A stretch of 6,702 nt of DNA from an uncultured Litoreibacter sp. (GTDB taxonomy: Bacteria; Pseudomonadota; Alphaproteobacteria; Rhodobacterales; Rhodobacteraceae): contig CALFWN010000211.1 in assembly GCA_937928335.1 (NCBI GenBank), positions 1 to 6,702 of the forward strand. The letters are read 5' to 3'. Positions 1 through 4,757 of the stretch are shown here, in pieces. The number at the start of each line of letters is the position of its first letter. The stretch's first letter is position 1. Below the pieces are notes generated by a model. The model was given only the letters and a program-made list of their open reading frames with translations. It made no database searches and had not been told where the DNA came from. The translations under genes and the position numbers were made by a program.

Positions 1-512
1 TTGGCCTTTTGCACGGCCAGATCAAGCTCGGACTGTTTGCACAGCCCCAAGGCCACCGGGTCAATCGGCTGGATATTCTGGATATTCCAATGCGTGCGCT
101 CCCGGATCGCATTGATCGTGGGTTTGGTGGTCCCAACCAGCTTCGAGACCTGCCCGTCAGACAGCTCAGGATGAAACTTCACCAGCCACAGGATCGAGGC
201 CGGGCGGTCCTGACGCTTCGACAGCGGCGTATAACGCGGCCCCCGGCGCTTTTCCTCGCCCACAGCGGCGGCGTTATGCTTCAGCTGCAACTTGTATTTC
301 TTGTCAGCGATGCCCTTGTCGATCTCGTCCTGCGTCAGCTGGTTATTGGCAATCGGGTCAAACCCTTTGACGCCCGCCGCCACGTCACCATCGGCGATGC
401 CCTGAACTTCCAGATCATGCAGCCCGCAGAAATCAGCGATTTGCTTGAAGGTCAGGGTTGTGTTGTCCACCAGCCAGACTGCGGTGGCTTTTGCCATAAT
501 CGGTAGGCCCAT
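1..512 (-). CDS. trcR: TrcR-type cell cycle transcriptional regulator (DUF1013), 3' end outside window
   Basis: This reading frame gives 170 residues from the ATG at 512-510 and runs off the left edge, so the C-terminus is missing. It starts MGLPIMAKATAVWLVDN, followed by TLTFKQIADFCGLH, a helix-turn-helix-like segment, then GIADGDV. A second one follows near residues 118-135 (SDGQVSKLVGTTKPTINAI). The pattern is that of the DUF1013 family, named TrcR in current annotation, a conserved alphaproteobacterial DNA-binding regulator linked to cell-cycle control; that role is family knowledge. The start is supported by AAGGAG at 525-520, seven bases upstream. A second in-frame ATG at 497-495 (MAKAT) is an alternative but lies farther from this site. 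The gene is divergent from the RNase T2 gene. I found no convincing -35/-10 pair for it. I recognise the family from memory and am confident of the family, less so of the role in this organism. Confidence 0.88.
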   Translation of the reverse strand, partial: MGLPIMAKATAVWLVDNTTLTFKQIADFCGLHDLEVQGIADGDVAAGVKGFDPIANNQLTQDEIDKGIADKKYKLQLKHNAAAVGEEKRRGPRYTPLSKRQDRPASILWLVKFHPELSDGQVSKLVGTTKPTINAIRERTHWNIQNIQPIDPVALGLCKQSELDLAVQKA

Positions 513-573
513 CAGATCTCTCCTTTAAACGCAACTTCCCCGTCACCCGGCTTAGGGGCTGTCCCGGTTGGAA

Positions 574-598
574 CAAGTTCGTATTGTTGGGGAACTTG
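574..598. promoter_or_regulatory. 7-bp dyad CAAGTTC-N11-GAACTTG between divergent trcR and RNase T2 genes
   Basis: CAAGTTC at 574-580 is exactly complementary to GAACTTG at 592-598, with an 11-bp spacer. The arm centres are 18 bp apart, a little under two helical turns. The dyad overlaps the candidate RNase T2 -35 region. It could be an operator for a dimeric regulator acting on one or both genes. No known regulator is recognised from the arm sequence, and a 7-bp dyad can arise by chance. Confidence 0.35.
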
Positions 599-611
599 AC
601 GCCTATATAGT
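584..611 (+). promoter_or_regulatory. candidate sigma-70-type promoter for RNase T2
   Basis: TTGTTG at 584-589 and TATAGT at 606-611 are separated by 16 bp. The -10 matches the consensus at five of six positions; the -35 matches only in TTG. Transcription would begin near 618, giving a leader of about 20 bases before the ATG at 639. TTGACG at 596-601 is another -35-like hexamer but has no good -10 at the right distance. This is inference from spacing and consensus only. Confidence 0.35.
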
Positions 612-638
612 GGCGCATAAGGAAAAGGGGAAGAGCAA

Positions 639-1268
639 ATGCGGGCGCTGTTGATCTGGCTCACACTCACCGGCGCCGCATGGGCGGAGGGCGAGCGCGC
701 GGGCGAATTTGACTATTACGTCATGTCGCTCAGCTGGTCGCCAAACTGGTGCGCCTATGAGGGCGACGCGCGCGGCTCCGAGCAATGCGACCCCCACCAC
801 GATCACGGCTGGATACTGCACGGGCTCTGGCCGCAATTTGAGCGTGGCTTTCCCAGCAACTGTCCCAGCGCCAAACGCAACCCGAGCCGCGGCGACACCA
901 ACGCCATGTCCGACATCATGGGCACCGGCGGGCTGGCCTGGCATCAATGGAAGAAACATGGCCGCTGCGCCGGTCTGAGTGCGGATGACTACTTTGCCCT
1001 GTCCCGCGAGGCCTACGGGCGTATCACCCGCCCGCCGCTTCTGCGCAAGCTGCAAGAGCCGGTCCGCCTGCCCGCCTCCGTGATCGAGGAGGCGTTTCTG
1101 GAAACCAACCCCGCGCTGGGTGCCGACATGATCACCATCACCTGCCGCAACCGCTACATTCAGGAAGCGCGGATTTGCATGACCCGCGCGCTGGAATTTC
1201 GCACCTGCGGCCGCGACGTGATCCGCGATTGCACCCAGTCTGACGCCCAGTTCGACCCCATTCGTTAA
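639..1268 (+). CDS. secreted ribonuclease T2 family protein
   Basis: This 209-residue protein is an RNase T2 family endoribonuclease, which cleaves single-stranded RNA through a 2',3'-cyclic phosphate. Residues 1-16 (MRALLIWLTLTGAAWA) look like a Sec signal peptide with an AWA cleavage site, so the enzyme should act in the periplasm or outside. Active-site motif CAS I is HGLWP at residues 61-65 (catalytic H61). CAS II is HQWKKHGRC at 102-110 (H102, K106, H107). The usual CAS II glutamate is glutamine (Q103), a substitution the family tolerates in some members. Eight cysteines (38, 50, 75, 110, 169, 180, 190, 198) could form four disulfides, which fits an exported enzyme. A purine-rich stretch (AAGGGGAAGAG) lies just before the ATG and acts as the ribosome site. 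The gene stands alone, divergent from trcR and convergent with the oxidoreductase. Its likely role is scavenging nucleotides or phosphate from external RNA, or turnover of periplasmic RNA. Confidence 0.93.
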   Translation: MRALLIWLTLTGAAWAEGERAGEFDYYVMSLSWSPNWCAYEGDARGSEQCDPHHDHGWILHGLWPQFERGFPSNCPSAKRNPSRGDTNAMSDIMGTGGLAWHQWKKHGRCAGLSADDYFALSREAYGRITRPPLLRKLQEPVRLPASVIEEAFLETNPALGADMITITCRNRYIQEARICMTRALEFRTCGRDVIRDCTQSDAQFDPIR

Positions 1269-1272
1269 CGCA

Positions 1273-1297
1273 CCGTCGGCACAGCCTGTCACGACGG
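1273..1297. other. stem-loop just after RNase T2 (CCGTCG/CGACGG)
   Basis: CCGTCG at 1273-1278 pairs with CGACGG at 1292-1297 around a 13-base loop, starting five bases after the RNase T2 stop codon. No T-run follows on either strand, so it is not a standard intrinsic terminator. It could protect the transcript 3' end or assist factor-dependent termination. Confidence 0.35.
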
Positions 1298-1299
1298 GA

Positions 1300-1332
1300 T
1301 GTGTACGCAATGTGTACGGGTTGTGTACGCCG
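1300..1332. repeat. three tandem 11-bp direct repeats, TGTGTACGNNN
   Basis: TGTGTACG occurs at 1300-1307, 1311-1318 and 1322-1329 with an exact 11-bp period. The three following bases vary (CAA, GGT, CCG). The array lies between the convergent RNase T2 and quinone oxidoreductase genes, outside both coding regions. Eleven base pairs is about one helical turn, so each copy would present the same face of the DNA. Identical 8-bp cores with variable spacers are typical of iteron-like protein-binding sites. I did not find the core elsewhere in the window. Confidence 0.75.
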
Positions 1333-1334
1333 GT

Positions 1335-1353
1335 TTTGGGCCCAGCGCCCAAA
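1335..1353. other. stem-loop before the oxidoreductase stop (TTTGGGC/GCCCAAA)
   Basis: TTTGGGC at 1335-1341 pairs with GCCCAAA at 1347-1353 around a five-base loop. It lies nine bases past the stop codon of the minus-strand oxidoreductase and next to the direct repeats. It lacks a following T-run on either strand, so it may be a weak or Rho-assisted terminator or an RNA-protecting hairpin serving either convergent transcript. Confidence 0.4.
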
Positions 1354-1361
1354 GGTTAACG

Positions 1362-2333
1362 TCAGAGTTTCAGCACGATTTTCCCGATATGGGTTGAGCT
1401 TTCCATATGGGCGTGCGCCTTGGCCGCATCCTCCAGCCGGAACTCCGAATCCATCACCGGCGCCACCACACCGACCTCCAGCAAAGGCCACACATGCTGA
1501 CGCAATTCATCTGCAATCCGCGCCTTGGCCAGATCGCTTTGAGGCCGCAGCGTGGAGCCCGTAACTGTCAGTCTTCGCACCATTATTTGCGCAAAGTTCA
1601 GCTCCACCTTGGGCCCTTGCAGGAAGGCGATCTGCACCAGCCGCCCGTCCATCGCCAAGGCCCTGATATTGCGCGGCAGGTAGTCGCCGCCCACCATATC
1701 AAGGATCAGATCCGCCCCGCTCTCCGCCTTCATCACCTCGACAAAATCCGCGTCCCGGTAATTCAACGCAACCTCAGCACCCAGACCCTTGCACGCCTTG
1801 CATTTTTCATCCGTCCCAGCGGTCGTAAACACCCGCGCACCAAAGGCATGTGCCAGCTGAATTGCCGTCGTCCCGATCCCGCTGGAGCCGCCATGAACAA
1901 GGAATTTCTCCCCCGCCTTCAGCCCGCCCCGCATGAAGACGTTGGAATAAACGGTGAAAAATGTCTCCGGCAAAGCCGCCGCCTGCGCCATGCTAAACCC
2001 TTGAGGAATAGGCAAACAATGCGCCGCTGGCGTGACCACCTGCTCGGCATAGCCGCCGCCGGGCAAAAGCGCGCAAACCTTGTCGCCCACAGCCAGCGAG
2101 ACCCCCGGCCCCACCGCATCAATCACGCCCGCGCCCTCAAGCCCCGGCAAGGGCGAGGCACCGGGCGGCGGGTCATAGGCACCCGCCCTTTGCAACGCAT
2201 CAGGACGGTTCACACCTGCATAGGCCAGCTTGATCCGCACCTCACCCGCACCCGGTTCCGGCACGGAAACCTCAACAGGAACAAGCACATCAGGCCCACC
2301 GGGCCGCGATATTTCAATGCCGCGCATCATCAT
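1362..2333 (-). CDS. zinc-independent NAD(P)H:quinone oxidoreductase, PIG3/QOR-type MDR
   Basis: This protein, up to 323 residues, belongs to the medium-chain dehydrogenase/reductase superfamily and resembles the TP53I3/PIG3 quinone oxidoreductases, which reduce quinones with NAD(P)H. The N-terminal GroES-like domain includes YAGVNRPDALQRAGAY (residues 38-53) and the PLPGLEGAGV stretch (61-70). The Rossmann domain carries HGGSSGIGTTAIQLA (147-161), the glycine-rich dinucleotide-binding motif of this branch. The structural and catalytic zinc ligands of alcohol dehydrogenases are absent. Three successive ATGs begin at 2333, 2330 and 2327. AAGGA at 2341-2337 lies 3, 6 and 9 bases from them, so the second or third ATG is the better start and the protein may be 321-322 residues. 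The ribosome site overlaps the coq9 stop codon, six bases upstream, so the two genes are probably cotranscribed and coupled. The true substrate (quinone, enone or other) cannot be read from sequence. Confidence 0.88.
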   Translation of the reverse strand: MMMRGIEISRPGGPDVLVPVEVSVPEPGAGEVRIKLAYAGVNRPDALQRAGAYDPPPGASPLPGLEGAGVIDAVGPGVSLAVGDKVCALLPGGGYAEQVVTPAAHCLPIPQGFSMAQAAALPETFFTVYSNVFMRGGLKAGEKFLVHGGSSGIGTTAIQLAHAFGARVFTTAGTDEKCKACKGLGAEVALNYRDADFVEVMKAESGADLILDMVGGDYLPRNIRALAMDGRLVQIAFLQGPKVELNFAQIMVRRLTVTGSTLRPQSDLAKARIADELRQHVWPLLEVGVVAPVMDSEFRLEDAAKAHAHMESSTHIGKIVLKL

Positions 2334-2339
2334 ATGTCC

Positions 2340-3044
2340 TTACTCGCCTCCGGGCCGAAAACCGGTGCCGAACGAGCCCGGCAAATCCGACATCCCCGCC
2401 CCCATTGGCGGGCGTATCTTCGACAAGACCCAGGCCGGCCCTGCAAACAGTTTCGAGGCCACGGGGTTCTCCCGCACCTGCGCCTTAACCTTCTCGATCT
2501 GCATCACATTCTCGATACGGCGATCAAGAAAATCCCATGTGGCGCTGTGATCCTCACTGGAATCGCCCAGCCAAAACAACACGGTAGAGCCGTAGACCCC
2601 CGACAGCGTTGCCCGTTTGGTATACCAGTTATAGTCCTGCGAGGCGTCGCCCAGCACGGTCCAGATGGCGTCCGAGGTCTCCCAGATCAGCCGCGCGCCA
2701 AGGGCCGCGTTCTGCGGCAACGAAAACAATGCACTGCCGCGCCGCACGGCCTCCTTATGGCCCTCGATAGCCTCGATCCGAAATCTCACCGCCGTCGCCA
2801 CCCGATCCCGAAACCGCAGCGCAGACAGGGTTTCGGCCTTCAAACGCGCCTTCATCTCGGCGTCACCGCGCTTGTGAAACGCCACTGCCAGATCCAGACC
2901 GGCACGCGGGAACAAAGTTTTGGCAACAGCAGGCGCGATACCCGTATCTTCCACCGCAGCGTCAAAACTTGCATCCGACCAGCCGTCAAAGATGACATGG
3001 TTCAATGCCGCGTCCAGCAAACGGTCCTTGTCAGCGGTTTCCAT
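2340..3044 (-). CDS. coq9: COQ9 family protein (ubiquinone biosynthesis accessory)
   Basis: This 234-residue protein matches the COQ9 family. In eukaryotes COQ9 has a TetR-like fold, binds isoprenoid lipid and presents the precursor to the hydroxylase COQ7. Hallmarks seen are an N-terminal helical, TetR-like stretch (residues 5-60, ending LFPRAGLDLAVAFHKRGD), then WETSDAIWTVLGD (121-133), DYNWYTKRATLSGVY (137-151) and FWLGDSSED to DFLDRRIENV (157-180). Its length fits bacterial members. AAGGAG at 3057-3052 lies seven bases before the ATG, which fixes the start. The gene is divergent from rpsU. A candidate promoter is given separately. Pairing with a downstream quinone oxidoreductase gene supports a quinone-related job. 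A TetR regulator is the main alternative, because the fold is shared, but the central and C-terminal motifs are those of COQ9. Confidence 0.92.
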   Translation of the reverse strand: METADKDRLLDAALNHVIFDGWSDASFDAAVEDTGIAPAVAKTLFPRAGLDLAVAFHKRGDAEMKARLKAETLSALRFRDRVATAVRFRIEAIEGHKEAVRRGSALFSLPQNAALGARLIWETSDAIWTVLGDASQDYNWYTKRATLSGVYGSTVLFWLGDSSEDHSATWDFLDRRIENVMQIEKVKAQVRENPVASKLFAGPAWVLSKIRPPMGAGMSDLPGSFGTGFRPGGE

Positions 3045-3071
3045 CGTGAGACTCCTTTTCTGCGCCCGGCT

Positions 3072-3100
3072 ATTTCAGCGCGGCTATAGCCGGTAGACAA
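3072..3100 (-). promoter_or_regulatory. candidate coq9 promoter
   Basis: On the minus strand, TTGTCT (complement of 3095-3100) and TGAAAT (complement of 3072-3077) are separated by exactly 17 bp. Each matches the sigma-70 consensus at four of six positions. The -35 overlaps the candidate rpsU -35 on the other strand, so the two promoters could compete for polymerase. The 12-bp palindrome at 3081-3092 lies in the spacer. Confidence 0.35.
3081..3092. promoter_or_regulatory. perfect 12-bp palindrome CGGCTATAGCCG, candidate operator
   Basis: CGGCTATAGCCG is a perfect uninterrupted palindrome in the coq9-rpsU divergent spacer. It lies inside the -35/-10 spacer of the candidate coq9 promoter and ends one base before the candidate rpsU -35 at 3094. 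A half-copy, CGGCTAT, recurs at 3067-3073. A dimeric regulator bound here could affect both promoters. No known operator is recognised. Confidence 0.45.
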
Positions 3101-3122
3101 GCTAGCACGCCTTTGCTATGAG
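3094..3122 (+). promoter_or_regulatory. candidate rpsU promoter
   Basis: TAGACA at 3094-3099 (five of six against TTGACA) and TATGAG at 3117-3122 (four of six) are separated by exactly 17 bp. Transcription would start near 3129, giving a leader of about 45 bases. This is the best-looking promoter in the window, but it rests on consensus matching alone. Confidence 0.5.
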
Positions 3123-3157
3123 GCCACTTCCTGCAATCTTGCAAACTCTAACTTAGG

Positions 3158-3173
3158 AAGGTGGTGACACCAC
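3158..3173 (+). promoter_or_regulatory. rpsU extended Shine-Dalgarno within a hairpin
   Basis: AAGGTGGTGA at 3158-3167 matches the extended anti-anti-SD sequence AAGGAGGTGA at nine of ten positions. It sits about nine bases from the ATG at 3174. The same bases begin GTGGTGACACCAC at 3161-3173, which folds as five pairs around a GAC loop (six around one base by sequence) and ends directly against the start codon. The hairpin would hide half of the ribosome site, suggesting control of S21 translation. Confidence 0.5.
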
Positions 3174-3380
3174 ATGCAGGTAAGCGTTCGCGACAACAAT
3201 GTCGATCAGGCACTCCGCGCTCTGAAGAAGAAACTTCAGCGTGAAGGCGTTTTTCGTGAGATGAAGCTCAAGCAACATTTCGAAAAGCCGTCTGAGAAGA
3301 AAGCACGCGAGAAGGCCGAGGCCATCCGCCGCGCCCGCAAGCTGGCCCGTAAAAAGGCACAGCGCGAAGGCGGGATGTAA
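3174..3380 (+). CDS. rpsU: 30S ribosomal protein bS21
   Basis: This 68-residue, strongly basic protein is ribosomal protein S21, a late-assembling small-subunit protein near the mRNA exit/anti-Shine-Dalgarno region that helps initiation. It begins [20 protein letters not shown] and continues with a lysine/arginine-rich helix through [17 protein letters not shown]. The C-terminus, rich in RR, KK and RK pairs, is typical. The length is normal for the family. The start follows a near-consensus extended Shine-Dalgarno. It is a single gene with its own candidate promoter and intrinsic terminator, divergent from coq9 and convergent with a lipoprotein gene. Confidence 0.97.
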   Translation: MQVSVRDNNVDQALRALKKKLQREGVFREMKLKQHFEKPSEKKAREKAEAIRRARKLARKKAQREGGM

Positions 3381-3407
3381 ATCCCTCTTCAAAGCGAGTA
3401 AGAAACG

Positions 3408-3440
3408 ACCCCCGCAGCACCCGCTTCGGGGGTTTGTTTT
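3408..3440 (+). terminator. intrinsic terminator of rpsU
   Basis: ACCCCCG at 3408-3414 pairs with CGGGGGT at 3427-3433 around a 12-base loop, followed by TTTGTTTT through 3440. It lies 28 bases after the rpsU stop. A smaller alternative hairpin, CCCG-CTT-CGGG (3420-3430), sits inside. The stem and T-run together make a clear Rho-independent terminator. Confidence 0.88.
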
Positions 3441-3450
3441 GGAAAACCGA

Positions 3451-3489
3451 AAGAAAACAAAAGCTGCCGCGGATCACCCCGCAGGCAGC
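3451..3489 (-). terminator. intrinsic terminator overlapping the end of the lipoprotein gene
   Basis: Read on the minus strand, GCTGCC (3489-3484), a bulged T, GCGG, a six-base loop, CCGC and GGCAGC (to 3463) form a ten-pair stem. TTTTGTTTTCTT follows directly. The last four sense codons (CTG CCT GCG GGG) and the TGA stop (3476-3474) of the lipoprotein lie in its 5' arm and loop. Together with the rpsU terminator it insulates the two convergent genes. Confidence 0.88.
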
Positions 3490-4067
3490 AGCCCTGAATT
3501 GTCATCCGGGTCATCATCATAGACCTTGCGCGTCTTGACCCCGGGCAGCTTGGCAAATGCGGCCATTGTTTTGGTTGGGAAATAGCTCACCGGGATGCTC
3601 TCAAAGCCCGGCAATTGCGACAGAATTTGCGATGTCGAGTAAGAGCATTGCGCCTTGCCCGCCGCGCCGTAAGTTGCAGCCAGCCGCGTCGCCATTTGGG
3701 CCACCTCAGGAGCAACTGTGACCTCTTGCAGCACCGTATGGTAGGTCTCGCGGGTGTGGTAGTCGACATAGACCTGAACCATCCGGTCGGTCATGCCGTA
3801 ATGCAGATCGTTGCGCTCTGGCGCATTGGGGCTCCACCAGGTCCCGGCCGGGTCCCAGACCACCCGCTGCGACCCGTTGATCAAAAGCCCAGTATGCCCA
3901 CCCGCGCCCGAGCGGTTGTTGATCACGGTAATCAGCGTCAGCTTGGCAGGTCCGGGCGCGCGGTAAGCCACACGGTCGATCTCGTGCTGTTCAGACCAGA
4001 TAGGCTCCGCCCCGCAAGCGGCGAGGCCGAGCAAAAGCACCAGCGATAGAAAGGCCCGGCGCAGCAT
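3474..4067 (-). CDS. predicted lipoprotein, possibly permuted papain-like (NlpC/P60-related) fold
   Basis: From the ATG at 4067 this gives 197 residues starting MLRRAFLSLVLLLGLAAC, a lipoprotein signal peptide with lipobox LAAC and lipidated Cys18. Glycine follows the cysteine, so there is no inner-membrane retention aspartate and outer-membrane attachment is likely. The frame extends to a TTG at 4082, abutting the upstream stop, but ATG gives the better signal peptide; neither has a clear ribosome site. The mature part has GAGGHTGLLIN (His58) and, later, QCSYSTSQIL (Cys141), then LPGF and LPGV repeats and an acidic tail. A His-(G/hydrophobic) motif before a Cys-Ser motif recalls circularly permuted papain-like families such as YiiX or DUF4105; this is a weak motif-level resemblance. 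It lies just behind the oxidase subunit IV gene and probably shares its transcript. It ends in its own terminator hairpin. Confidence 0.85.
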   Translation of the reverse strand: MLRRAFLSLVLLLGLAACGAEPIWSEQHEIDRVAYRAPGPAKLTLITVINNRSGAGGHTGLLINGSQRVVWDPAGTWWSPNAPERNDLHYGMTDRMVQVYVDYHTRETYHTVLQEVTVAPEVAQMATRLAATYGAAGKAQCSYSTSQILSQLPGFESIPVSYFPTKTMAAFAKLPGVKTRKVYDDDPDDNSGLLPAG

Positions 4068-4082
4068 TGACGTCAGCAGCAA

Positions 4083-4217
4083 CTAGCCGTTGACGATCGC
4101 GAGAAACACCAGAAAGACCAAAATCCCGATCACCGTATAGGTGGTGAATTTCATGAAGCCGTCAAAGGTCTTCTCTTGGTCTTTGATGTCCATCGACCCG
4201 TGCTCATGTTCAGCCAT
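4083..4217 (-). CDS. ctaH: aa3-type cytochrome c oxidase subunit IV (44 residues)
   Basis: This tiny gene encodes 44 residues: MAEHEHGSMDIKDQEKTF, then a short linker and one hydrophobic helix (about residues 24-42, including VIGILVFLVFLAIV), ending NG. The layout is that of the bacterial aa3 oxidase subunit IV (COX4_pro_2 family; ctaH in Paracoccus). That subunit is a single-helix inner-membrane protein on the periphery of the terminal oxidase, and is not essential for catalysis where studied. GGAGG at 4227-4223, five bases before the ATG, fixes the start. The catalytic subunit genes are not in the window, which is usual because this gene is often unlinked. The lipoprotein gene follows closely on the same strand. 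Confidence 0.9.
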   Translation of the reverse strand: MAEHEHGSMDIKDQEKTFDGFMKFTTYTVIGILVFLVFLAIVNG

Positions 4218-4246
4218 GTTGGCCTCCGTCAAAATCTGTTTCGCCT

Positions 4247-4275
4247 GCAATAGCGGATAAATTTCACCCTGTCAC
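4247..4275 (-). promoter_or_regulatory. candidate promoter for oxidase subunit IV and lipoprotein genes
   Basis: On the minus strand, GTGACA (complement of 4270-4275, five of six against TTGACA) and TATTGC (complement of 4247-4252, three of six) are separated by exactly 17 bp. Transcription would start near 4240. The -35 lies within the inverted repeat at 4268-4286. The -10 is weak, so this is tentative. Confidence 0.33.
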
Positions 4276-4286
4276 GAGGCGACAGG
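4268..4286. other. inverted repeat CCTGTC-N7-GACAGG after the 152-residue gene
   Basis: CCTGTC at 4268-4273 pairs with GACAGG at 4281-4286 around a seven-base loop, nine bases past the stop of the 4295-4753 gene. On the minus strand the sequence after it is only mildly AT-rich (GTGAAATTTATCC), so it would be a poor intrinsic terminator. It also overlaps the candidate -35 of the next unit, so it may be an operator or a readthrough attenuator. Confidence 0.4.
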
Positions 4287-4294
4287 CTGTTTGT

Positions 4295-4753
4295 TCACCC
4301 CTCTTCAAGGTCCCGGGCAAGGCGGAACCCGATGCGGTTCGGCTCCGGCTGGTCCACCTCCTTGGGCAAGGCGCGCAGCATGACATTCAGCTGGCTGACA
4401 TGCTGGACCTGCTGGGTCTTGGTGCCTGCAGGGTCAGTGCCATAAAAGGTCAGGATATCAGGGGCATAGTAGCCCATCCCCTCGATCCGCATGACGCCCG
4501 CATCACCGCCGGTGAAGCCCATCGCGACCTCCTGGTCATTGTCGAGCTGCTCTTCGAAATTCTTGATATAGAGCACCAGCCGCTCATAGGCCCATTCCGC
4601 CGGAGACTTACGATCCACAGGTGTCTTGGCGGCCCCTTTGGGCAGCGGCTCCTGTTCAGCAGAGGGTTTGCGGTCCTTGGTATGGACCACATGCGCCTTG
4701 GGCAGCGCGTCGGTCTCTGCGGCCTCGGCCGTTGTTTTGATATCATCGCCCAT
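4295..4753 (-). CDS. conserved protein of unknown function, DUF6173-like
   Basis: This 152-residue protein has no signal peptide or membrane segment. Residues 1-50 are polar, rich in Glu, Ala and Lys, and probably disordered. The compact conserved-looking part runs from SPAEWAYERLVLYIKNFEEQL (50-70), through VAMGFTGGDAGVMRIEGMGYY (76-96) and FYGTDPAGTKTQQVQHVSQL (103-122), to IGFRLARDLEEG at the end. It resembles small rhodobacterial proteins grouped as DUF6173; I recall the family only loosely and know no function. The start follows the MBL gene stop by four bases. AAAGG inside the last MBL codons (4766-4762), eight bases before the ATG, is the likely ribosome site, so the gene is probably coupled to the MBL gene. 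The QHVSQLNVMLRALPK stretch looks helical and could mediate protein contact. Confidence 0.85.
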   Translation of the reverse strand: MGDDIKTTAEAAETDALPKAHVVHTKDRKPSAEQEPLPKGAAKTPVDRKSPAEWAYERLVLYIKNFEEQLDNDQEVAMGFTGGDAGVMRIEGMGYYAPDILTFYGTDPAGTKTQQVQHVSQLNVMLRALPKEVDQPEPNRIGFRLARDLEEG

Positions 4754-4757
4754 AGAG

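Noticed and set aside
9..506. 165-codon plus-strand open frame at the left edge
   Set aside because: It is antisense to the TrcR frame, which has a ribosome site and recognisable helix-turn-helix motifs.
1285..1294. 10-bp word CCTGTCACGA shared with 4268-4277, both in intergenic hairpins
   Set aside because: Repeated 10-mers are expected by chance many times in a window this size, and the flanking bases do not match.
603..1352. 249-codon minus-strand open frame over RNase T2
   Set aside because: The plus strand carries a signal peptide and both RNase T2 motifs; the minus frame shows no domain.
1264..1361. GTTAACG at 1264-1270 and again at 1355-1361, bracketing the convergent gap
   Set aside because: A 7-bp match is easily accidental, and one copy simply contains the RNase T2 stop codon.
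1407..3089. 560-codon open frame on the plus strand across two genes
   Set aside because: It is antisense to the oxidoreductase and coq9, spans both and their junction, is rich in Arg, His and Pro, and has no recognisable domain. Both opposite-strand proteins have clear family motifs. GC-rich DNA produces such shadows.
4068..4075. TGACGTCA palindrome directly before the lipoprotein ATG
   Set aside because: It is an 8-bp palindrome with no partner site or promoter nearby, so chance is sufficient.
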